The notes below the pieces were generated by a model. It did no database searches, was not told the origin of the DNA, and worked only from the letters and a program-made list of their open reading frames with translations. This document shows positions 25,201 through 37,870 of a DNA stretch of 64,000 nt, in pieces. The position numbers and the translations under genes are program-made. Positions within the stretch are counted from its first letter, which is position 1. Each line of letters starts with the position of its first letter. Source of the DNA: Vicugna pacos (lineage: Eukaryota > Chordata > Mammalia > Artiodactyla > Camelidae); the NCBI RefSeq assembly GCF_048564905.1, contig NC_132998.1, forward strand, positions 14,165,984 to 14,229,983. The letters run 5' to 3'.

Positions 25201-28200
25201 ATGCACTCTACTAAGTGCTTTATAAACATTAACTCATTTAATTCTTATGACTAGTCCATGAGATGGGTTCCATCATTATCCCACTTTTACAGATAAGGAA
25301 ACTGAGGCACAGAAGGACAAATAACTTGCTCAAGATCACATGGCCAGGAAGCAGCAGAACCAGATTTCCAGCCTCAAGCATTTTGGTGCCAGAGTCCAAG
25401 CCCCTGGCCTCTCTGCTATGCCTCCTTCTGCACAGTATAAACCCTAATCCCAGAATCCAAACTTGTAACTAAACCCACATCCCTAACACCCACTTCCACC
25501 CCGATCCAGGCTAAATCATAATGCTGTTACCTCTGTGTAATCACAACCAGAACCAAACCCCAAATCTAATCAAAGGCAAAATTGTGATTTTTTTTTCTCC
25601 TTTCCTAGTCCTGACATGTTTCTCAACCCTGAATGTCGTTTTAAATCTATTCCCCATTCCTCACCCAAACAGCAACACAAAATTGTTACTTTCTCAGTAA
25701 TTAATTCAAGCCCAAATCCTAACTGGAGCTCTTAATCTAAACCTAACTAACCCCAACTCTGGCCAAAATTAGGTTTCAGATTCTTCGTTCACACAAATGC
25801 CAGTGTTAACTGTAAGTCTGACTCTGATCTTGACATTCTCCGTAACCCACGGCCTGACCCAGGACCCACTACTTCCAAACCCCAGGGGCCTCAGATACAA
25901 ACAAAGAGTCAGTTATCACCCTTTCAGCCCAGAGTGGAAGGAAAGGGCACCCAGCCAGCTGTTGTCCTGGCTTGCCTTCTCCACTGTCTTTGCTGTGGTG
26001 GGCCTGTTTTTTTTAGGAGTGATGGTGGGTTTGTACCATTTCTTTCAAAATTTGTTGTTATATGCCCCTTGCGCCAAAAGCTTGTTTCTGCAAGCCATTT
26101 GGCTGGAGTGAGGGATGTGGTCTGTGGTTGCATAACAGATCCTATTCCAAAGCCCAGTTCTCACCCACACCCACCTCATTCCCCATCCTGAGCTAAACTC
26201 ATCCAAATGCATGCCCAGGACTAGAAGAAACAGAAAGATGGGACACAGTGGGAAAGGGGGTGCAGAGGAGAGCAAACGAAGGGGAGGGAAGAACAAAGAA
26301 GCAGAAGACGTAAAAGGGACAGGATGAGAGGCAGAGGACGGGACAGAGGAAGAGGGCAGGTGGGATCACTTGAGTGACAGTGACTCACCATCCTCTACAG
26401 GATAGGTGAATGGTGGCCTGTGGACCACACCTGGCCCACAGACCCCTCTCTTTGTTCTGTCCAAATATTTAAAAATTTGAAAAGTTTTACATAAAAATTA
26501 AGGCTTCTCTTGAAAAACTGGAGGCTCTGGCCACACAGCCTGCATCCCAATGTGGTAACAATTGACTGGAGCTGACAGCCGCTACCAACTTCAGGCAGGG
26601 CATGGTTCTCAAGTTGGTCCCAGTTCCCACCTCTTTCTACTGCCTCCCTGCTTCTTGACTCGTGTGTGTTACAGGTCTAGCCCCAGTAGCTTGTGACCCT
26701 GGTCTATATCATGAGCCTTGCAATAGTCAGTGGGTGGGGGTGGTGGGCAGTGGGGGTGAGGCTCATGTCGTGCATGGGAGGCTGTGCACGTACAGCTCCC
26801 TGGCAGCTGGCAATGACCTTCCCTGCCAGGTGGGGCCCCTGCTGGGAACCCTCCCGCAGAGGGTACTGTGATGAGGAGAGTAGGATCCGCACAGAGCTGA
26901 ATCTGTGACCTTTACTGCCCACAGACAGAACGGAATCATGCACATCTCGCTGTTATGAGAAATTTGACAGGGACGCTGCCTGCCAGTGTGACCGCCGGTG
27001 TCCCCAGCACGGGGACTGCTGTGAAGACTATGAGTACCTGTGTATCGGTGAGGCTTCTTTTGGGTGAAGGGTTTGGGAGGCATGGCAGGTAGGTCATGAT
27101 CACAGCCAGCCTGCCTGAGGGGCTGCTGGCCAGGGTGTCCAGCTGTCCAGAGCAGGGTCCCAGACTGATGGCAGGGCTCCAAGGGCCTGAACGAGGACGC
27201 TGACAGGCAGAGCCACTTTGGCCGCCACTTTGTCCCAGGTATTCTCTGATGTCTCCAATGTCAAACCTCAACTTAAAATAGACGTCATTTCCCTGGAATA
27301 TCTGTCTAGGAACTATCAGGATGAGTAATATCTTGAAAGTTTAAGTCATCCCCCAAAAAGCAAAAAAGAAGAAAATATTATTTGAGCATATATTATATTA
27401 CCAATTATTATTTGCCGAAGTATAAAAATGGCAGTGAACTTTCCCAACTTGAGTGCCACCAGGGAGCCTGCAAAGGGTCACAGTGACCATCACAATTCGC
27501 ACCACACTTCCTAGGGTGTGTGGACCAACCTGTCATTCCAAGGCCAGCGATCAAATGGGACATGCACCACCCTGGAAAGTCAGTTGTCCCTCTGTTACTC
27601 CAACCACACAGTTTTAAATGAATCATTTGAAAAACTCATTTGGAATAATTTCCTTGTTTAAAGGCTTCCAAAGTTTTAGACTTCCAGATAGATGGTCTTC
27701 TGCTTTGTGACACAAAGCCTTGCCAAGTTCCCTGTCAAACTGTGTGCCTTGACTCCCAGTTTGGAAAACATAGTCACTGAAGCCATGGTGGACGACAGCC
27801 AGCAAGACCACTACACACAGTTGTACAGGCTGTGCACTGCACAAAGGCCCCAGACTGAGAAGGCAAGTTAGACCAAAGTTGAATCTGTACCCTTCTCACT
27901 AAGCCATGTGTCTTGGTGAAGAGAAAGGAATACCTTTTCCTAATTTGCCCACGTGGTCCCTGCTGACCCAGTCACATGCCCCCAGAAGAAACACTGATTC
28001 AATTTACACAAAACTACCATTCATACTAGCAGAAGTTCTGCTGATCAGGTCGGGGCAGGGAAACTCAGGCCCAGAACTCAGTGCCAGAATCAGAGCCCAC
28101 TGCTCTTCTGCTACCCTCTGCCCCATTCAGCAGACATAGGAAGGCCTGTTCACCTGGGCTCATCAGGCTGGCATTTCCGGATAGAGCTGATATTCAGTCT

Positions 28201-31200
28201 AGAAGCCGTTTCATCACTAATCTCTGATTTGCAACTCAGCATTCTTTTCCTATAGGAAAAATATTGTAAATGATGGTTGAGACTCTAGATCAGTTCACAA
28301 AAGTCTATGTAGTGTCAAATGCAGCTGAGTTAAGAACTCTGTGGATTGTTAGCAGTTAGAACACAGGCTGGCAGAAAGCAAGTGACCAGAGGATGTTTGT
28401 TGACTGAATATATAACCTGCCCCATGGTTCCGATGGTGATAACATGATGCTATCCAGTGAACCCACTGACAGATGCTGACGCACTTTGTGATGGCGTTGT
28501 TTCTTTGTGAGAATTCGTTCTGCTCTGTGATGAGAAAGGAGCTGAGAGTCCCCAGGAGCGTTTCTTCCTCTCACTCCCTACCCTCACTGCGCCCTTCTCC
28601 CCCCTCCCCCCGTCCCCTCCCCGAGATGAGGCTGCAGTCACTCAGCACGCAGGCAAGGGAATGGGGCAGCAACAGGAATGTGATTTTCTGAACACGCCTT
28701 CCACCCAAACACAGCCTCTGTGGCCACGGCCAAGTATAATTGTGAAGAAAGTAGGGCAGTTGGTATCTCAGGAAACAGTTCTATTCCACGAGGCCTGGGA
28801 GGAATTCACCCTTGACTCTGGGAGTCACTGTAGGTGAGGGACGTTCCTAAGAGAGGGCCTTGTCGTTTGGAGCCAGTCACATCTACCCATCTATAGGTTT
28901 GCATTCAAGAAAAGTCATGCCAACCCCAGAGGGCCCACCTCCTGCCCCTTCCCTTTTTATGGGTAAGCACGCCGAGTATCAGAAGGGTGAACGGCGAAGG
29001 AAGCTCATCCCCAGGGATGTGCTTTCACTTTTTAGAACAGTTTTCAATCTCCCTCTGCCTCACATTTTCAGATTTTCCTCCTCCTACACCTAGTTCACGG
29101 TACCCTCACCCTGTTCCCACTGCACATGCTTGTCCCTGAGGCTGGCAGGGCTGACAACCAGAGACAAAGCGGAGGGACCCCTCGGGGATGTTTGGTGACT
29201 TGACTTCTCTGATCTGCAGCTGAAGAGGACTCTGAAGAGCCAGAGCGATTCTTGGAGCTGGAGGAAGAGACGGAGGGGGCCCCCACGGGCAGTGAGTCGG
29301 CCTCCCCAAAGGGGAACCATTCGGCTGTGGGACTTGAGAGGGTGACAAGGAGGGGGCAGCCATGCTAGTGGCCACAGGCCCAGGCCTAGGCCAGATGAGC
29401 CCCAAATCCAGCACCTGGAGGTGGTCAAGAGGGGCTCGCTGGACTCTTAAGGCCTGGGTGGGAGGCAGCCCAAAGGCCTCTGCAGCCTGGGGAACAGGCA
29501 GGAAAGACAGCCGAGAGGTAGAGGGAAGTGGAAGAGATTTTATTTTTAGAGTAAGGAGATTATAAAAACAACAGGCCAGAAAGTAGAGTTCGGCACCAGA
29601 AAGGACTTCCTGACCATGAAGGGTGTGCACCGATAAAGCTTGTTTGTTTTCCTCCCCTGGAGTTCTTTAATAGGAAGAGTCAGGAGAGCAAGGCTGATGG
29701 GGGGAGGTGGGGGGAACTCGCCCCGACGGAGCGACCCCTAGCGGTCTGCCCAGGACACACCTCCTCCCTGTCCCCGCAGACTTGTACTCGGCACCCAACT
29801 CCTGCCAGGGCCGCTGCCAGGAGCCCTTCCACAAGCACCACCCGTGCCACTGCAATGCTCGCTGCCAAGAGTTTGGGAACTGCTGCGAGGACTTCGAGAG
29901 CCTGTGTGGCCATGGTCAGTCTCCTGCTCTTGTCGCTCCAGAGGCTGGGGAACTCTCTAGAGCAATAATTTCCTAAGTGTGGTCCCTGGACCAGCCACAT
30001 CAGCATCATCTTGGAATTTATTAGACATGGGAAATCTAGGGCTCACCCCGGACCCAATGACTCAGAAATCATGGGGGTGGGGACCCCTATTCTGCTTTAA
30101 CAACCCCTCCAGGCGATGGGAGAACTTCCCTAGAGGCAGAGGGCCGTGTGGATATTTTGTGGACATTCTGTGGGCAAGGCCATGTGCTGATTCTTAAGGA
30201 TCATTTAGGCCAGGCCCCTGCCATGCAATCACTAGGGTGCCTGATTGTCGCCTCTCTCCCCCGCTGCCGGATCCTGGAAGGTGCCCAGGAGGGGATGCAC
30301 ACAGACAGCTGCCTGTCTCCTGGCCTCCTTCGGGCTCTGAGATACCCCCACCCCAATTCCTCCCAGAGGGCTTCTCCCGCAGCAGTGACGCCATAACCAA
30401 GGAGGAGCTGCAGGGCGTCTCTGAGAAGATCTACAGGGCAGATACCAACAAAGCCCAGAAGGGAGACATCGTTCTCAACAGCCAGAAATGTGTCTCGCCC
30501 TCAGAGACCAGAGACCAAGTGGACTGCTCCCCAGAGCCGTGAGTTCCCTTCCCGCCTCTTCCTGCAAAGTCTCTCCCCGAGCTCTGCTTCTTTTGGGGCC
30601 CCAATTCTTTTCTCCTCCAGGCAGGCAGGATCAAAGGGAGAGGGGAAAATAGGTCTCCAGAGATAGATAAAGCCGTCTTGAGGGACGGTGGGATCCTTGT
30701 GGGAGGGCTTCTGGGAGTGGCTGGACTGAGACTAGGACGTACTTCCAAGAGATGACATGGCAGCAAAGAGTGACCTCATGCATTGTCCCCAAAAGTCTCT
30801 GAAGTGCCCACACTTCCTCTGAACCCAACCCTCGCGTGCCGGCCCCTGCGTCTGGAAGTTCCTGGAGGGGTTTCTGCCGCACGTTCAGGCCCTTCACTGG
30901 CCTCCCTCCGCCTCCCCCAGGCTCTTCACATATGTCAACGAGAAGCTCTTCTCCAAGCCGACCTACGCAGCCTTCATCAACCTCCTCAACAACTACCAGC
31001 GGGACACGGGCCGCGGGGAGCACTTCACAGCCCAGCAGCTGGCCGAGCAGGACACCTTCCTCAGAGAGGTCATGAAGACGGCCGTCATGAAGGAGCTGTA
31101 CGCCTTTCTCCATCAGCAGAGTGAGTGAGGCAGTGAGGCCTCCTCCCCCAGGCCCCGTGAGGAGGCAGTGCTGACTCGGACTCGGGTCTGCCTCAGGGGG

Positions 31201-34200
31201 CCTGGAACCTCCGGGGGCTCCACGGTGGGCAGGTTAAGACAGCAGGTGGGGACCACGTGGAGGCCAGTGTACCTCTGGGAGGGAGCGGGAGGGGGCCAGA
31301 GAGGAGCCCAGAAGAGACCATGGACCCAAGCAGGAGCTGAACAGCTTCCAAACCTCTGTCTGGTTTAGAAGTCACCCCATCTCTTTGACCTAATCTTAGC
31401 TGCCTCTTTTACTCCCCAACTCGCTGCTTCGGTCTCAGGGTTCTCTGCAGGCCGTGAGTCACCCCACTGCTCCCCAGGAACTTCTCCGTCACCTCAGGCG
31501 ATCCCAGAGTCAGCACCACTTTCCAGGCACACAGAGTCCCTGATTCTGCCCCTTCCTCGGGTACTAAGTCCAGAAAGGAGGCGGGGCACACTCCACATTT
31601 TTGCTGGGGAAACAGCAACAGAAAATCAACAGAGGTTCATTGGGGGAAGTTCTACCGGGAAGGGTTCTGCTTGGAGTTGACTCCAGATAGAGATCGTTTG
31701 AATCAGACCAAAAAAGGTTGGGGCCGCAGGACTTCTTGGCATGGGGTGTGTTTGTTAGTGTCCTCCAGATTCCTTTCCTGAACTCCAGGCAGCTGGGCCT
31801 TGGCTCGGGAGCGGCTCCGGCCAGGTCTTTCCTTGCTGGCCGTGGGATGGCGGCATTCCATCCTTGGGCGGCCCCGGTAAGAGTCTGTAGCATTGTTTTT
31901 AGGTAAAGCCAGGGACACACAAGCAATCCCTATAAAGAGGATGCAATCCTGTACCGCCCCCTGGTGTTCTCTTTGTAGTAAGCACACAAGAGGATCTTGG
32001 AGGCGGAGACTGAGCCCCAGTCCAGGCTGTCCACTACCCACCCAGCCTACACCACTCTCCCTGTCCACATCCCCCTTATTCTTAAAGTTTGAGCTCACAT
32101 CCCACCGCATTTATGAAACAGCCGCAGCTCACGGCTGGCTTTCAGCGCCTCTTCAGAGGTCAAGCTTTTGGGGTCTGGCCCCAAATAGCCTTGGGCCAGA
32201 GAGACTTCCTTTCACTTGTTAATGGTGCACGTGACTCTGGGCCACTAGCCCCTCAGATCCTGTCAGAGCCTTATCTTTGAAATGGCATCTTGGGGGAATC
32301 AATGCATGTAAAACATTCAGTGGAAAGTCAGCACCGGGTAAGTGGGAGCCATTCAGACTGTGAAACTGCTGTTATTTCGTGTATTTTTAGTCTTGTTTTC
32401 CAGTTGTGTTGTTATTTTTTTAATTTGCATTCTTTTTTATTGACGTATAGTCAGTTTCTGGTGTACAGCATAATGTTTCAGTCATACATACAGATACGTA
32501 TATCTAGTTGTGTTTTAAATCCTTGAAAGAAGGAAAAAGGTCCAGTATCTCTTTTGTTCTGGGCAGTAAACCGGTGATATTTGCTGGTTCCCTAATTCAG
32601 ATCCCCAGCCCCAACCTTTCCCTTGGGTCCCAACGGCCTCTCCGACACCTCCACCTGGCTATCCATCTCGTCTCTACTCAGAACTTAGTGCAAAGAGAAC
32701 TCACGGTTCCCGACTTTTCCTCCAGACCTGTTCCTTCTTTGGTCTTCCTCATCTCATAAATGACCCCATCATTCACCCAGTTGCTCAGGCCAAAAGCCCA
32801 GGAGTCATACTAGATTCTTTATCTCATTGCTCCCCACCCCCTGTTCCTCTACCAGGACCATCCATCACTTCCATCTTCAAAATCTATCTGCGATCTGCCC
32901 ACGTGTCCCCCTCCTCTGCGGCCGCCCCTGCAGTCCAGGCCACCACTGCCGACGTGGACAGAGCGTTAGCCTCAAAACTGGTCTCTCTGCTTCTGTTCAT
33001 ACACCTCACTGGCCTCTTTACGTACACAACCAGGATGGTTCCTTAAAAACAAAGCTCCTGTCACATAATTCCCCTGTTTAAAACCCTTCAGTGGCTCTCC
33101 CACCACCAAGAAGCTGTAGTTAAGAGATCAGTCTCCGGAGCCAGACTGTACGGGCCCGAGTGCTGTGTCTACCTCTTATGAAGGGTGTAATTACGCATGA
33201 GGTCTAGAACCTTTGTCTGCCTCAGTTTCCTCATCTCTAAACTGGGGGTAGTTAGTACCAACCTGCTGTGAAAACTCAGTGTGAGGACTGGAAGCACTTA
33301 AAATGGCGCTGGGCACATAAAATGTACTCATATATTTTTGTTATTATCACTGTTTGGCTGGGGTGGGTGGCTCGCGTGACCCGGCCGCTGCCTGCTTCTT
33401 GGTCCTCCTCTCCTACCGCTGTCCCCTCCTGCTCACTGTGTGTCTTATGGGCTCTCAGCTCTTTGAACACCTAGCCGAAGGTGTCCTGGAGCCTCTGCAC
33501 TTGCTGTTCCTTCTACGTGTTAGAATCTTTCCCCCTCGATCTTTGTGTGGATGACTCATCCTCCGGGTCTCTGATTAGTGCTACCTTCTCAGAAGGGCCT
33601 TTCTCATCTGCCTTTCTAGAAGAGCCCCCACACTGACCCCACCCCTAGCCATCATGGGACAATCTGCTTTATTTTCTTCATAGCACTTGTCTGAAATCAT
33701 ACTGTTTATTATTTGTCTCCTTCACTGGAATATAAACTATAAAGACAAGGATCTTGTCCTTTGGATTCCCTGAACTCTCAGCCTTTAGATCTGGGCCTGG
33801 CCCAAAACAGGTGCCCCGCAGATAACTGTTGAACGAACATTTGTTGGTTGAACCCACATGTCTCTTGTGCTGGAGCAGGTGGCCCTTCCTTGCTTCCCAG
33901 GGTCTGGCCCCGCCTTCCCCTCTCCTGAGTCCTCTGTGTTCCTCTCCCCAGACCGCTACAGCTCGGAACAAGAGTTTGTCAGTGACCTGAAGAACATGTG
34001 GTTTGGGCTGTATTCAAGAGGCAGTGAAGAGGGGGACTCAAGTGGCTTTGAACACGTCTTCTCAGGTGGGATTACTCTGCTTGGAAAGAAAGAGTTGCAG
34101 GGATGAAGAGGCACCGAAGAATCAGCAGCCAGGCCAGCTTGCGGTGGGAGGTGGGAGGTGGGGGGCACGTGTACCTCGGGGCCAAGAGGGAGGGGTCTGA

Positions 34201-36340
34201 GAGAGCCATTTTTGAGGAAGTTTCTTCTGGAGTATCTAAGGGAGAAAGATCACCAGACACTGGGGCTCCCAAGGGGCACATGTAGGAAGGGAGACGTGTT
34301 TGCGGCCATGGTTGTGTATCTCAATGGTCCTCTGCTTCTGGGGCTTGACCCGCCGCTTCCCAAGAAGGCCATGCTCTTTCTCTGCACTGCCCCACTCCAT
34401 ACAGCTCCCACCAAGGCTGGCTTGCTCCCAGGGAAATGGCTAGAGGAGCGTCTCAGATTGGCCCAGCATCAGCTGGGAGAAGGAACTCTCCCAGGGCTGA
34501 AGCTGAAATGGGGTGGAGGCTTCTGCGGTGAGAGTTAGGGATGCGAGGGACTCTGGGAAGCTGGGGCAAGGGGCTGAGCAGGTGAATATTCTCGGAGTCA
34601 GAGACTGGGCAGCCTTGGCACGGAGCGGGGAAAGAGGTTGGAGGGGAAGCCCAGATCACCCAAGCTGATCTCTTTATTACAGGTGAAGTCAAAAAAGGCA
34701 AGGTCACTGGCTTCCATAATTGGATCCGCTTTTACACACAGGAGAAGGCAGGCCTGGTTGACTATTACAGCCACGTCTATGACGGGCCTGTGAGTACGGA
34801 GTGTCCCCACGGGCTGGAAAAGGCTTGTTAGGACCCAGACTTCCTCTCCTCATTCTGCATTCCAAACAGTCAGACTCGTCTCTCACTTTGACCCTCTTGG
34901 CAGCCTAACGGGGACTATGAATAGGACGTTCCTGTCTGCTGGAGACCGGGCTTAACTGGCCAGGATGCTTTTAGTGGAGGTTCCAAACTGTAGGGGGCCA
35001 GAGGCAGAAGGCACTCTCTCTCAATGGGAGAGTGGGGACAGGAGAGGATTCTCCAAGGGGAAAACAAAAGACGTGCAATTACCCATTGCCTGAGTTTCCT
35101 TAGAAGTTTCAGTCTGGCTAGTCTGAGTTAAACTTCTTACATTTTTATTAAAAAAGAAACCTTCGCTGCCCTGGGCCTAGAAATAATTTGGGGGCAATAC
35201 ACTGTCCCTCTCTTCTACATGTGAGGGCCACGGGGAATAGTTATGTCCCCGCTCTCCGGCATCTGCCATCTGGATGCGGACTCCGGCCTCCTTGGGAGAC
35301 ACTTGCTGGTGGCTCCAGATGGAGGGTCTCAGCGGGAATCAGACACCTCAGCGGGGCAGACTGCTTCCTCTGTTGATTTAAAGAATCCAGCCTCCCCAGA
35401 AAGCTCACACAGGCCCCCAAGGGCCCTCGACAAGTCCTGGCCACCCCTCTGCCTGCCCTGTGGCACCCACCAGACCTCCCTCTGCTGCCCTCTCTCCACA
35501 GTGGGATTCTTACCCCGACGTGCTGGCCATGCAGTTCAGCTGGGACGGCTACTACAAGCAAGTGGGCTCAGCTTTCATCGGCAGTAGCCCTGAGTTTGAG
35601 TTTGCGCTCTACTCCCTGTGCTTCATCGCCAGGCCAGGCAAAGTGTAAGTCCTGGTGGCTCAGAGGGCTTGGACAAATCACCGTTCTGGGCCTTGGTTTT
35701 CTCGCTTGGAACACGAGGCTGTTTGATTAGACGGTGGCCACCAACCTTCATCTTAGCAGCAGAACCATCTCCCCTCCTTTCCCCTAAGGGCAATCTTCCA
35801 TCGGACCTCAATACACAAACAGTTAGAGATGGAGTTGCCCTGGGGCTCCAAGCCTCTCTCTTTGGCCCTGAGGCTGTTTGGGGGAACCTTGGAGCCCCAG
35901 AGGGTGCAGTCTGAAACCACTAGGCTTCATCTTCTCTACCATTTGAGGACTCTGGGTCCAAACACTTCTGAAACCCTAAGACGGTATTTCATTTCTGGGG
36001 GCTTCAGCTCTAGGATTGGATTTTAGAGTTTTACTTTGGGAAAGATGAGGACCAGTGTTCTTTAAGAAGACAGAAAATAAGACGATTTTGAAAGAGCCCC
36101 CTTAGAGGCCATTTAAGATGAGGTGCAGCCCTTCTGCATCAGTTGGACTTGATCCTTCCAGCCTGGGGACAGAGGTGGAGTGAAGCAGGTCCCTGTGATT
36201 TGGTGATCTTTCCCCACAGGTGCCAGCTAAGCCTGGGCGGACATCCCTTGGCCATCCAGACCTACACCTGGGAGAAGTCAACCTATGGGAACGGCAAGAA
36301 GTACATCGCCACAGCCTATGTGGTGTCCTCCACCCAATAG
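22243..36340 (+). CDS. ENDOU: Poly(U)-specific endoribonuclease ENDOU (placental protein 11), complete
   Basis: Secreted Mn-dependent endoribonuclease of the XendoU family that cuts RNA at uridylates. Exons: 22243-22297, 26925-27047, 29220-29291, 29780-29914, 30367-30538, 30921-31120, 33952-34065, 34683-34789, 35502-35644, 36220-36340. They total 1242 nt, 413 residues (human has 410), all GT-AG with consistent phases. Residues 1-18 form a signal peptide ([18 protein letters not shown]). Exons 2 and 4 each encode a somatomedin-B domain with eight cysteines. Exon 3 is an acidic linker. The EndoU domain runs from about residue 135 to the end. The expected catalytic residues are present: His287 in FEHVF, His302 in GFHNWIRFY and Lys345 in [13 protein letters not shown]. 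The chosen ATG has an ACCATGA context and gives the signal peptide. The protein ends in VVSSTQ as in human. Confidence 0.97.
23100..23345. repeat. AT-rich low-complexity block
   Basis: About 245 bp made almost only of A and T, with recurring TTATAT/AATAAT words (for example ATATATTTATATAACAAATA at about 23192). It stands out in a GC-rich gene. It is probably an expanded and decayed AT microsatellite. Confidence 0.8.
25160..25430 (-). repeat. MIR SINE, antisense, nearly full length
   Basis: ACTATGTATCATGCACTCTA, ACATTAACTCATTTAATTCT, AGATAAGGAAACTGAGGCAC and CCAGAGTCCAAGCCCCTGGC give the whole reversed MIR in order. Confidence 0.85.
25438..25875. repeat. Degenerate CTAACC/CCCTAA-like hexamer stretch
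   Basis: About 430 bp in which the + strand is rich in A and C and repeats decayed words such as ACCCTAATCC (25441), TAACTAAACCC, CCCTAACACCC, AATCTAAACCTAACTAACCC (25734) and, in a phased run near 25806-25860, CTGACT-CTGATC-TTGACA-...-GTAACC-CACGGC-CTGACC. A T-rich piece (25587-25640) interrupts it. It looks like an old hexamer array related to the telomere repeat, but could also be a related minisatellite. Confidence 0.5.
29959..30118 (+). mobile_element. MER20-like hAT DNA transposon fragment
   Basis: The text AAGTGTGGTCCCTGGACCAG, followed by CACATCAGCATCATCTTGG and ending in TTTAACAACCCCTCCAGGCG, follows the MER20 consensus as I remember it. The 3' terminal repeat is missing. It lies in the ENDOU intron after exon 4. 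Confidence 0.65.
32411..32505 (-). mobile_element. Short L1 3' tail, antisense, with target duplication
   Basis: Only about 95 bp of the cetartiodactyl-type L1 3' end is present, in reverse (poly-T, then TTATTGACGTATAGTCAGTT and TCTGGTGTACAGCATAATGT). AGTTGTGTT flanks it at 32402-32410 and 32506-32514, marking the target duplication. Confidence 0.75.
32570..33858 (+). repeat. LINE2 (L2) 3' region, sense, split by a MIR
   Basis: L2-like text runs from about 32570 (CAACCTTTCCCTTGGGTCCC, CATCTCGTCTCTACTCAG) to AAACCCTTCAGTGGCTCTCC (33080). It resumes after the MIR at 33360 (GCACTTGCTGTTCCTTCTAC, TTTATTTTCTTCATAGCACT) and ends with the L2 tail GAACGAACATTTGTTGGTTG. It lies in the ENDOU intron 31121-33951. 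Confidence 0.7.
33112..33350 (+). repeat. MIR SINE inside the L2 copy
   Basis: AGTCTCCGGAGCCAGACTGT, CTGCCTCAGTTTCCTCATCT and a 3' part GGCGCTGGGCACATAAAATG give a sense MIR. L2-like sequence continues on both sides. Confidence 0.75.
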
Positions 36341-37355
36341 AGCTTTGAGCCAGGAAGGGGCATGAGGGCAGTGAGGGCTCTTGTAGGACTGAGGTGCTAT
36401 CTGCTCTGGGCTGGAGAGGGAGGGAATGGAAGAGACTGGGAGGGATTCCCAAATCCAGAAATGTCCATATGGGAGAGAGAGAAAAGATACAAACTGGAGA
36501 AACAGTCAAATCTTCGGCCTCCAGCATTCTGGAAACAAGAGCCCAGACAGAAGCTGGGGACCCTTGATAGCTCTTTGCCCTGATGGGAGGTGGAACTGTG
36601 AATAAGCCTTTGACCTCTCCAGGCCTCATGTTTCCTTTTAATGTAAACAGGTTTGCCCCATTTCCTCTTTTGGGGGTTGGTGAAGGGGCCAACCTGATGG
36701 TATTCTTACTGTGAAGGTGTTTTCAATTGTTCTTAAGAAGAACGGCTGATAGAAATTCCAGATGACTATAATGGCTGTTATTGTACACAGCTCTGCAAAC
36801 TGCAATGCAGCCCTATGCTGGGGCCTCAAAGAAACCAGGCCATGGAGATCGAGGATGGGTATTTGGTCTTTTCTAGTGTCAGGTCCTCTCAGAACAGGGT
36901 CCGGGAGAACTCCAGCGCTGGGTGGAGAGGTTAATGGGTGGTGCAGTGAGTAGGCTGGAGAGGGAGTAGACTTCTCCAGGCCTGGTGTTTTCACAGTCAG
37001 CTCAGTAACTGCATCAAGAAGCCTGTAGATATTTAGTGCAGCTACAGAGCTGGGTTTTGATTCCAAATAGTTCGTGAAGGAGGTCTCCTCAGAGGAAGAA
37101 GATTCTGCATCAGAAGAAGAAAGGAACCTATGGCTGGGTGTTACTAATGTAATTATTTTAAGTCTTACTCAGCAGCCACAATTTGCATAAACTCTACAGT
37201 AGAAGACCAGGGAGACTGGGGCTCCCTATTCCAACCTCGATTAAGCATTTCTTCCCTAACCCCATTGGGAATCAGATGCTGTCCCACAGAACAAGGCTTG
37301 AACTATGGTTTAGAGGATTTGAGTCTCCAATTAAAGTCATTTAAGAAAATAGGAA
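36341..37355 (+). other. ENDOU: ENDOU 3'UTR and poly(A) signal
   Basis: About 1 kb of unique DNA follows the TAG at 36338-36340. ATTAAA at 37330-37335 with a GT/T-rich stretch just downstream (37358-37378) is the best poly(A) site. No conserved element inside is recognised. Confidence 0.6.
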
Positions 37356-37870
37356 ATGGGTCTCTTCTTTGTGTATGGCTCCCCTCGACTGTCTGTCTCC
37401 CTGCCTTTTTTGAGGAGCAGGGCTACGAGTGATGCTTCTGGCGTTAGCGCTCTTCAGGATGACCTGGAGGACATGGTATCTCGGTAAAGTCCCCGAGGAC
37501 TCACCAGGTCTCTCTCGCTAAGATGGGGAGAAAATTTGTCCTGGTGGACTTGTAATGTGAAGAGTAGAAGGAGGGCCCTTGCAGCTTCTGGTTCCACACA
37601 GAGGGAGCTTGGAAGTCACTACTTCATCCTAAGAACAAGTGAAAACAGCAGATGGGAAAACCAACACTTCTTCTTGGATCTGTATGAGAGGAGGACACAG
37701 GCAAACTGCTGCCTGCAAGATTGGAAAGACGGGTGAATATAGGAAGACACAGCTTACTGCAACAGAGACACTCGAGCAGAAACCAGTGCCAGAGTAGGCA
37801 AACCTGAGCTGTAACTGATGACTTGCTGGAGGCTCAGTGCAGTGGCTTTGAGAGTTAAAACTCCACGGGG

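Larger units (their letters stand above)
22298..26924 (+). other. ENDOU: ENDOU intron 1
   Basis: The largest ENDOU intron (4.6 kb). It contains an AT-rich low-complexity block (23100-23345), an antisense MIR (25160) and a degenerate CTAACC-like stretch (25438-25875). No extra exon was recognised. A stretch near 26400-26580 looks like another decayed repeat that I cannot name. Confidence 0.7.

Noticed and set aside
26400-26600. Possible decayed DNA transposon in ENDOU intron 1
   Set aside because: The text 'gtggcctgtggaccacacctggccc' hints at an old repeat, but I could not find ends or place it in a family.
36102-36692. 196-codon minus-strand open frame over the last ENDOU exon
   Set aside because: Antisense shadow of ENDOU coding sequence and 3'UTR; no recognisable protein.
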